A stretch of DNA of 5,789 nucleotides from Gemmatimonadota bacterium (GTDB taxonomy: Bacteria > Gemmatimonadota > Gemmatimonadetes > Gemmatimonadales > Gemmatimonadaceae). Position 1 is the first letter of the stretch. Every line of letters begins with the position of its first letter. The stretch lies in NCBI GenBank assembly GCA_029884515.1, contig JAOUHR010000142.1, forward strand, positions 1-5,789, given 5' to 3'. Both the position numbers and the translations under genes were made by a program. Shown piece after piece: positions 1 to 5,789 of the stretch. The notes beneath the pieces are model-generated. The model made no database searches, was not told the origin of the DNA, and saw only the letters and a program-made list of their open reading frames with translations.

Positions 1-72
1 GTCGTGCGGCGGCGCATCGAGCGCGTCTACCTCGTGCCGCTCGTCTCCGTGCCGGCGGAGGACGACGCATGA
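1..72 (+). CDS. C-terminal end of a probable CNNM/CorC (hemolysin-type) family membrane protein, partial
   Basis: An open frame enters from the left edge and ends at TGA 70-72; only 23 residues are visible. The tail contains RRRIERVYLVPL, which resembles the last beta strand of the CorC_HlyC domain that closes CNNM/CorC (DUF21-CBS-CorC_HlyC) proteins, where an 'R-R-I-x-x-V' pattern is usual. Context supports this: the next gene is a CNNM-like protein, and such genes often occur as tandem pairs. The stop overlaps the next start as ATGA, so the two are probably co-translated. With so few residues the family call is an inference; the presence of a coding end here is better supported than its identity. 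Confidence 0.5.
   Translation, partial: VVRRRIERVYLVPLVSVPAEDDA
57..61 (+). promoter_or_regulatory. Shine-Dalgarno site for the second CNNM-like gene
   Basis: GGAGG sits 7 bases before the ATG at 69. It is the clearest ribosome binding site in the window and fixes that start, although it lies inside the end of the preceding coding region. Confidence 0.6.
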
Positions 73-1031
73 GTACCCTCGTCCTCACCGTCGTCCTGGT
101 GGCGGTCGTGGGCGTGCTCACCGGGGCCGCGACGGCGTTGCGCTCGGTGAGCCGCATCTGGCTGCGGCACTGGGCGGAGCGCCGGTTGGCCGGCGCGGGC
201 ACGGCGCAGCTCTATCTCGAGCGTCCGCAGCGGCTCCTCCTCGCGGCGAGCACCGGCGTCGCGGGCACCGTGTTCGCCCTCGGCGCGGTGATCGGGCTGC
301 AGGTGGGCGACCGCCCCGGGCCGCTCTCGCAGTCGCTCGTGCTGAGTCTCCTCCTCCTGCTCGTGCTCGGCCAGCTCGTCCCGCGCGCCGTTGCCCGCCG
401 CTGGCCCGCCGTGTCGCTGCCCGTGCTGCTGCCGCCGCTCCGTGCGGTGGAACGACTCAACGCGCCGCTCGCCTCGCTGGCCACGCGACTGGTGCGGCGG
501 TGGGCCGGCGCCGAGCAGGACACGGCGCAGAGTGCGTACGAATCGCTCGAGGACCTCCTGCGTGAGGGCGAGGTCGAGGGCGTCGGCGCCGCGGGGGAGC
601 GGGCGATCATCAGTGGCGTCGTGGAGTTCGGCGCCACGAAGGTGCGTGAGGTCATGACGCCCCGAGCCGACATCATCGCCGTCGAACGGAACGCGCCGGC
701 CGAGGAGGTGGTCCGCATCGTGGCGCAGTCGAAGGTGAGCCGGCTCCCGGTCTACACGCGCACCATCGACCGCATCGACGGCATGCTCACGAGTTGGGAC
801 GTGATCGCGCGGCCCGAGGCACCGATGCGGTCGCCGCGACCGGTGGCCTTTGCCGCCCCCGACGAGCCCTGCCACTCGCTGATGACGCGGATGCTGCGTG
901 AGCGCCGTCACCTCGCCATCGTCCGTGGCGCGTCGGGCGAGACGCTCGGACTCGTGACGCTGGAGAACCTCGTGGAGGAGTTCGTGGGCGACATCCACGA
1001 CGAGCACGACGACGTGCAGGTGCCGCGGTGA
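69..1031 (+). CDS. CNNM/CorC-like membrane protein with CBS-domain pair, lacking the CorC_HlyC domain
   Basis: A 320-residue membrane protein of the DUF21-CBS architecture, a family linked to Mg2+ or other divalent cation export at the inner membrane. Hydrophobic segments lie at about residues 3-22, 54-78, 88-105 and 112-125. A linker with EDLLREGEVEG (about 160-170) leads to the first CBS motif, around VREVMTPRADIIAVE (192-206) and SRLPVY (224-229). The second CBS ends in the family signature GLVTLENLVEEFVGDIHDEHD (about 294-314). The protein stops there, so the usual C-terminal CorC_HlyC domain is absent. The membrane part is divergent: GQLVPRAVA (101-109) replaces the usual GE-x-x-PK motif, and no GN pair is seen in the second helix. 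Transport competence is therefore doubtful; a partner or regulatory role with the upstream paralogue is possible. ATG is supported by GGAGG; the stop overlaps meaB as GTGA. Confidence 0.8.
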   Translation: MSTLVLTVVLVAVVGVLTGAATALRSVSRIWLRHWAERRLAGAGTAQLYLERPQRLLLAASTGVAGTVFALGAVIGLQVGDRPGPLSQSLVLSLLLLLVLGQLVPRAVARRWPAVSLPVLLPPLRAVERLNAPLASLATRLVRRWAGAEQDTAQSAYESLEDLLREGEVEGVGAAGERAIISGVVEFGATKVREVMTPRADIIAVERNAPAEEVVRIVAQSKVSRLPVYTRTIDRIDGMLTSWDVIARPEAPMRSPRPVAFAAPDEPCHSLMTRMLRERRHLAIVRGASGETLGLVTLENLVEEFVGDIHDEHDDVQVPR

Positions 1032-2136
1032 CGGCGCTCGCGATCCCCGCCTCGACGCCGGGCATGGTGCGCGCGGTGCTCGCCGACTTCGCCGCGGGGA
1101 AGAAGGCCGCGCTGGCGCGCGCCGTGAGCATCGTGGAGGACCACCGCGAGGGGCACGAGCAGCTGCTCGCGGCCTGCCATCCGCTGCTCGGCCGCGCGCG
1201 CCGCGTCGGGATCACCGGGCCGCCGGGCGCCGGGAAGAGCACGCTCACCAACCTGCTCGCGGAGGCCTACCTCGCCGAGGGAATGAAGGTGGGCGTCGTC
1301 GCGGTGGATCCCACGTCGCCATTCACCGGCGGCGCCCTGCTCGGCGATCGCGTGCGGATGGAGCGGGTGGCGCTGCACCCGAACGTCTTCATCCGCTCGA
1401 TGGCGACGCGCGGGTCACTGGGCGGGCTCGCCGCGACCACGCGTGAGGTGTGCGACGTGGTGGACGCGTTCGGGGTGGATCGCATCCTCGTGGAGACCGT
1501 GGGTGTCGGCCAGAGCGAACTCGAGATCGCGCGCCTCGCCGACACGAGCGTCGTGGTGCTCGTGCCGGAGTCGGGCGACTCGATCCAGACGCTGAAGGCG
1601 GGCGTGATGGAGATCGCCGACCTGTTCGTGGTGAACAAGGCGGACCGGCCGGGTGCCGACCGGTTGCGCAACGACATCGAACTCATGCTCGGCCTGCGGT
1701 CCGGCGCGACGTTGAAGGACGTGCCGGCACACCACGGCGTGGACCTGAAGCGCGTGAACCCGGCGCGCGCGGCGCGCGAGGCCGTCAGGCGGGACGACGC
1801 CGACCGCTGGACCCCGCCCGTATTGCGGACGATCGGCTCCACGGGGGAGGGGATCCCGGAACTCCTGGGGGCCCTCGAGCGTCATTTCGGGTACCTTGAG
1901 AAGAGCGGCGCCCTGCAGGAGCGCCGTCGGGCCCGGCTGCGCGAGCGGGTGATGGCGATGGTGGAAGCACGCGTGCGGCGTCGGCTCTGGAGCGACGCCG
2001 GCACCATGGAGTGGCTGGAGTCTCGGATCCCAGCGCTGGAACGCGGGGAGACGACACCGCTGGCCGAGGCCGACACGCTGCTCGCGCGGAGCGTGGAGGC
2101 GGGCACCCTGACCGGCACCCTCACCGGGAATCCACG

Positions 2137-2140
<4 letters not shown>
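1028..2140 (+). CDS. meaB: MeaB-family GTPase, chaperone of a B12-dependent acyl-CoA mutase (formerly ArgK type)
   Basis: A 370-residue cytoplasmic G3E GTPase. Family members gate adenosylcobalamin loading of acyl-CoA mutases and protect them from inactivation, at the cost of GTP hydrolysis. Visible motifs: P-loop GPPGAGKST (64-72); [15 protein letters not shown] (94-108), the Mg2+/switch region; [10 protein letters not shown] (155-164), the G3 region; [12 protein letters not shown] (181-192), the MeaB-type switch III region; NKAD (203-206), the guanine-specificity motif; and STGEGI (271-276). The C-terminus is a helical dimerisation arm rich in Arg and Glu (295-345). The stretch from NKAD to WTPPV (261-265) is about 20 residues longer than I recall in Methylobacterium MeaB. 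The start is GTG, overlapping the previous stop, with AGGTG 5 bases upstream as a weak ribosome binding site. It overlaps the mutase large-subunit start by ATGA, which strongly ties it to that enzyme. Confidence 0.95.
2102..2125 (+). repeat. Two-copy 12-base tandem repeat at the 3' end of meaB
   Basis: GGCACCCTGACC is followed directly by GGCACCCTCACC, with one mismatch. It encodes GTLTGTLT near the MeaB C-terminus, just before the mutase start codon. It looks like a small in-frame duplication in a tail that is not part of the conserved fold. Confidence 0.75.
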
Positions 2141-3831
<1,691 letters not shown>

Positions 3832-3854
3832 GGCGGTGGACGGGTGACGGCAGA

Positions 3855-3913
3855 GGGGGCCGGGGATTGGGGAGGAGTGAGAGTCCGAGGGGGCGGGGGC
3901 TGAGAGGGCGGGG
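3855..3913 (+). other. G-run cluster with G-quadruplex potential between icmA and the methyltransferase
   Basis: G runs occur at 3855-3859, 3862-3865, 3869-3872, 3889-3893, 3895-3899, 3906-3908 and 3910-3913. The last four form a canonical four-run motif with loops of 1, 6 and 1 bases. The non-template strand carries the G runs, so the transcript would carry them too. It begins 24 bases after the icmA stop and covers the putative methyltransferase start. It may attenuate transcription or mask translation of the downstream gene; this role is an inference. Confidence 0.6.
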
Positions 3914-4697
3914 CGGTTCCCCCACACCTCCCACCCCGCGTCTCCCACCCGCAGCTGAGTGGTGGAAGCGGTACTTCGACGCCGGATACGTGCGCGAGTA
4001 CGAGCCGCTCTTCGACCCGGTCGAGGATCGGCGGCAGGTTGCCAGGATCATCGAGCTGCTCGGACTCCCTGCCGGTGCGCGGCTGCTCGACCTCGCGTGC
4101 GGGCAGGGACGGCACGCGCATCTGCTCGCCGAGGCGGGATTCGACGTCGACGGACTCGACCTCTCCCCGGACCTCCTGGCGCTGGCGCGGAAGCGTGGCT
4201 CCGGCGCGCGCCTGCGATACACGCGGGGCGACATGCGGAAGCTCCCGGCGCGCTGGGCGGGGCGGTTCGACGCCGTGGTGAACCTCTTCACGAGCTTCGG
4301 CTTCTTCGCCGACGCGCGCGACGACGCGCGCGTGATCCGGGAGTGCGCGCGCGTGCTCAAGCCCGGCGGCACGATGCTCTGGCAGGGAGGCAGCCGTGAC
4401 GGCGTGATGGCGAAGTTCCTCGCGAGCGACTGGTGGTCGACCGGCGACGGGACGCTCATCGCGCAGGACCGGAGCTTCGACCCGCTCACCGGATTCCTCA
4501 CCATCACGTCCACGTGGCAGGGACGGGGCGCGACGGAGCATCGTGAGCACCGCATCCGCCTCTACACGGCGACGCGCCTGTCGGAGCTCATGCTCGACGC
4601 GGGCCTCGTGGTGGAGCAGGCCTGGGACTCGTTCAACGACCGGCCGCTCACCCGGCGATCGAGCGAGATGCTGCTCGTCGCCCGCCGCGAGGGATAG
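3867..4697 (+). CDS. Class I SAM-dependent methyltransferase, substrate unknown
   Basis: Up to 276 residues, Rossmann-fold methyltransferase. Motif I is LLDLACGQGRHA (73-84), the post-I acidic strand is VDGLDLSPDLLALAR (94-108), and GDMRKLP (121-127) and FDAVVNLFTSFGFF (134-147) correspond to motifs II-III. RVLKPGGTMLW (162-172) is the typical motif after the fourth strand. The conserved part begins near EWWKRYFDAGY (31-41), which is where relatives usually start. The start is uncertain: the farthest supported in-frame candidate is TTG at 3867. Residues 2-29 are a low-complexity Gly/Arg/Pro leader encoded by the G-rich/C-rich block and may not be translated as shown. No in-frame ATG or GTG lies between 3867 and the conserved core; the next GTG is at 3990, inside it. 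The gene sits between the two mutase subunits, but nothing in the sequence shows a link to cobalamin or acyl-CoA chemistry. It could methylate a small molecule. Confidence 0.8.
   Translation: MGRSESPRGRGLRGRGGSPTPPTPRLPPAAEWWKRYFDAGYVREYEPLFDPVEDRRQVARIIELLGLPAGARLLDLACGQGRHAHLLAEAGFDVDGLDLSPDLLALARKRGSGARLRYTRGDMRKLPARWAGRFDAVVNLFTSFGFFADARDDARVIRECARVLKPGGTMLWQGGSRDGVMAKFLASDWWSTGDGTLIAQDRSFDPLTGFLTITSTWQGRGATEHREHRIRLYTATRLSELMLDAGLVVEQAWDSFNDRPLTRRSSEMLLVARREG
3919..3950 (-). other. C-run tract: G-quadruplex potential on the minus strand
   Basis: C runs at 3919-3923, 3930-3932, 3934-3937, 3944-3946 and 3948-3950 give five G runs on the minus strand with loops of 1, 6, 1 and 6 bases. The tract follows directly on the plus-strand G cluster, so the G-rich strand switches near 3917. 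ACACCTCCC at 3924-3932 can also pair, with one mismatch, to GGGAGGAGT at 3870-3878 and form a long-loop stem. No T tract follows, so this is not a standard intrinsic terminator. Confidence 0.5.
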
Positions 4698-4731
4698 GCG
4701 CGACGATGGATCGTGCCAGCGCGCGACACGC

Positions 4732-5020
4732 GTCGGGTCCGACGGCACCATCACCGTGACGCCCGACGGCATGACCGTGGACGCGACCCCGGGCCCCTGC
4801 CGTCCCGTGGTGGGGTCCAGCAAGGCCATGGCGTTGCGCCTCGACTGCGGTCACGTCTCGCACGCGTTCGACCGGGTACGGCCCGTCACCCGGTCCGAGG
4901 CATATTCGACCAGGACGTCGATCGAGGAGCGGCCGATTCGCAGTGGGAGGGGACGGACGCGCGGGGCGGCCGATCTGCATCAAGGTGGGGAACGAGGGCT
5001 TCGGCAGGAGTTCCCGGTGA
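4732..5020 (+). pseudogene. Possible frameshifted gene relic in the 447-base gap before icmB
   Basis: The stretch 4698-5144 has no intact recognisable gene. In the frame of position 4732, about 63 of 68 codons from 4732 to 4935 end in G or C, the third-position bias of true genes here; residues include [19 protein letters not shown]. Beyond about 4935 the bias fades in that frame and appears one base over, in the frame of 4973, with [14 protein letters not shown], ending at TGA 5018-5020. This suggests a coding stretch with one frameshift near 4920-4945. Possible in-frame starts are GTG 4756 and ATG 4771, with no convincing ribosome binding site. I do not recognise the product. It could be a decayed gene, a sequencing error in a small real gene, or a chance pattern in GC-rich DNA. 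Confidence 0.3.
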
Positions 5021-5041
5021 CCGCCACGATCCGGGTGGTCA
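5018..5041 (+). repeat. Imperfect inverted repeat upstream of icmB
   Basis: TGACCGCC (5018-5025) pairs with GGTGGTCA (5034-5041) through seven Watson-Crick pairs and one G-T pair, around an 8-base loop. It starts at the stop of the frame that carries the possible relic. There is no T tract, so a rho-independent terminator is not supported; a short palindromic operator or chance are alternatives. Confidence 0.3.
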
Positions 5042-5131
5042 GGGGCTGAACCGCGCCGCGCGCGTGGTGGATGGTATGCCCGCGGTGCGCCTCCGTCCGC
5101 GTCCAGACTCCCCCGCACACGCACCGGACGC

Positions 5132-5137
5132 TAGGTT
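5132..5137 (+). promoter_or_regulatory. Possible -10-like box (TAGGTT) for icmB, suggesting a leaderless or very short-leader transcript
   Basis: TAGGTT in CTAGGTTTTTCGCC lies 7 bases before the icmB ATG at 5145, in otherwise GC-rich DNA. It fits a loose TAnnnT -10 pattern. No Shine-Dalgarno precedes the ATG, so a transcript starting at or a few bases before the ATG is plausible. I see no convincing -35 element. The box and the leaderless reading are inferences. Confidence 0.35.
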
Positions 5138-5144
5138 TTTCGCC

Positions 5145-5558
5145 ATGTCCCGTCCCATTCGAGTACTCGTCGCCAAGCCGGGCCTCGACGGCCACGACCG
5201 GGGGGCCAAGGTCGTGGCCGCCGCGCTCCGCGACGCCGGCATGGAGGTCATCTATACCGGCCTCCATCAGACCCCGGAGATGATCGCCTCCGCCGCGGTG
5301 CAGGAGGACGTGGACGTGGTGGGGCTCTCGATCCTCTCCGGCGCCCACATGACCCTCTTCCCCCGCGTGAAGGAGCTGCTCAGGGCGCAGGGGCGCGACG
5401 ACATCCTCCTCACGGGAGGCGGCATCATCCCGAAGGAGGATATGGAGGCGCTGGAGGCACTGGGCGTCGGCAAGCTCTTCGGGCCGGGCACCTCCACGGG
5501 CGCACTCGTGGCGTACATCCAGGAGTGGTTCGCCGCGCGCCATCCGCAGGACGCCTGA
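5145..5558 (+). CDS. icmB: Small cobalamin-binding subunit of the acyl-CoA mutase (IcmB type)
   Basis: A 137-residue flavodoxin-like B12-binding domain, the size of stand-alone mutase small subunits (Streptomyces IcmB is about 136 residues). The cobalamin signature DxHxxG appears as DGHDRG (15-20), with His17 the predicted lower axial cobalt ligand. The SxL segment is SILSG (62-66), and TGGGIIP (90-96) is the glycine-rich loop that packs on the dimethylbenzimidazole tail. [13 protein letters not shown] (113-125) matches the C-terminal family block. It is expected to pair with the large subunit encoded at 2137-3831 in the cytoplasm. The ATG is chosen because [18 protein letters not shown] is the normal family N-terminus. 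No ribosome binding site is visible, and a promoter-like TAGGTT lies just upstream. Unusually, it is about 1.3 kb from its partner. Sequence alone cannot separate an ICM from an MCM small subunit; the assignment follows the large subunit. Confidence 0.9.
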   Translation: MSRPIRVLVAKPGLDGHDRGAKVVAAALRDAGMEVIYTGLHQTPEMIASAAVQEDVDVVGLSILSGAHMTLFPRVKELLRAQGRDDILLTGGGIIPKEDMEALEALGVGKLFGPGTSTGALVAYIQEWFAARHPQDA

Positions 5559-5560
5559 CC

Positions 5561-5789
5561 GTGGGGGCCGGAAGACTCCGCGAGCTCGCCGACGCGTGCC
5601 GGGAGCTCGAACAGAAGTTGCGCGAGGGCGGGGGCGCGGCGCGCACCGCGAAGCAACACGCCCAGGGGAAGCTGACCGCGCGCGAGCGCGTCGCCGCTCT
5701 CAAGGACCCCGCGTCGCACTTCCTCGAATTCGGGTTGCTCGTCGCGCACGACCTCTACGAGGGCGAAGCGCCGGCCGCCGGCGTCGTCA
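5561..5789 (+). CDS. Acyl-CoA carboxylase carboxyltransferase (beta) subunit, N-terminus only, methylcrotonyl-CoA carboxylase-like
   Basis: An open frame of 76 codons runs off the right edge. It starts at GTG, two bases after the icmB stop, with AGGA 9 bases upstream. The N-terminal helix ends in QHAQGKLTARERVAALKDP (about 33-51), the hallmark of biotin-dependent acyl-CoA carboxyltransferases. It is followed by FLEFGLLVAHDLYEGEAPAAG (about 55-75), leading to the start of the first crotonase-like domain. The Tyr-x-Glu-x-x-Pro-x-x-Gly layout looks nearer to methylcrotonyl-CoA carboxylase beta than to propionyl-CoA carboxylase beta. The enzyme transfers carboxyl from biotin to an acyl-CoA in the cytoplasm and needs a biotin carboxylase/carrier partner, not seen in this window. 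The tight spacing indicates co-transcription with icmB. Family is firm; substrate is tentative because over 80% of the protein is missing. Confidence 0.85.
   Translation, partial: MGAGRLRELADACRELEQKLREGGGAARTAKQHAQGKLTARERVAALKDPASHFLEFGLLVAHDLYEGEAPAAGVV

Noticed and set aside
27..1007. Minus-strand open frame (326 codons) over the CNNM-like gene
   Set aside because: Shadow of the plus-strand gene; low-complexity His/Arg-rich product, with no supported start.
2011..2136. Upstream extension of the mutase large subunit to an ATG at 2011
   Set aside because: The added 42 residues lie inside the meaB coding region and resemble a shadow translation; the ATGA overlap start at 2137 fits the family N-terminus.
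4713..4748. Hairpin after the methyltransferase stop (CGTCG/CGACG stem, 4731-4744, with outer GTGCC/GGCAC arms) as a terminator
   Set aside because: The stem is only 5 bp with a 4-base loop, has no T tract, and lies at the edge of the coding-like stretch; GC-rich DNA gives such stems often.
4713..5144. Upstream extension of icmB through the gap (281-residue reading)
   Set aside because: The added residues are low-complexity Arg/Gly/His/Asp without third-position GC bias in that frame, and the family N-terminus begins at the ATG at 5145.
4698..5144. Cobalamin riboswitch upstream of icmB
   Set aside because: A B12 gene makes it plausible, but I found no B12-box-like sequence or matching stem arrangement in the gap.

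Overview
The window is high-GC bacterial DNA (roughly 70% by eye), and every convincing gene lies on the + strand. GC-rich third codon positions, few Shine-Dalgarno sites and a TAGGTT-type box right before one start would fit Gemmatimonadota or a similar high-GC phylum. That placement is an inference from style, not a marker-based call.

Layout: (1) the last 23 codons of a probable CNNM/CorC-type membrane protein; (2) a second, shorter CNNM/CorC-like membrane protein with a CBS-domain pair; (3) a MeaB-family GTPase chaperone; (4) the large catalytic subunit of an adenosylcobalamin-dependent acyl-CoA mutase. These four are chained by 4-base stop/start overlaps (ATGA, GTGA, ATGA), so they look like one translationally coupled operon. 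A strand-asymmetric G-rich then C-rich block follows and runs into the 5' end of (5), a class I SAM-dependent methyltransferase. Next comes about 450 bases without an intact gene, but with coding-like base periodicity that changes frame (possible gene relic). Then come (6) the small B12-binding subunit of the mutase, with no ribosome binding site and a possible promoter box just upstream, and (7) two bases later the start of an acyl-CoA carboxylase carboxyltransferase (beta) subunit, cut by the window end.

The main biological point is the identity of the mutase. Ungapped alignment from memory to Propionibacterium shermanii methylmalonyl-CoA mutase puts Phe at the Tyr89 position and Gln at the Arg207 position. 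This pair is the known signature of isobutyryl-CoA mutase, and the split 564 + 137 residue architecture matches IcmA/IcmB. An automatic 'methylmalonyl-CoA mutase' label is therefore probably wrong on substrate. The predicted reaction is isobutyryl-CoA to n-butyryl-CoA, with MeaB protecting and loading the cobalamin cofactor. The downstream carboxyltransferase looks closer at its N-terminus to methylcrotonyl-CoA carboxylase than to propionyl-CoA carboxylase, which would suit a branched-chain acyl-CoA (valine/leucine) catabolic neighbourhood. I found no CRISPR array, transposase, tRNA or rRNA.
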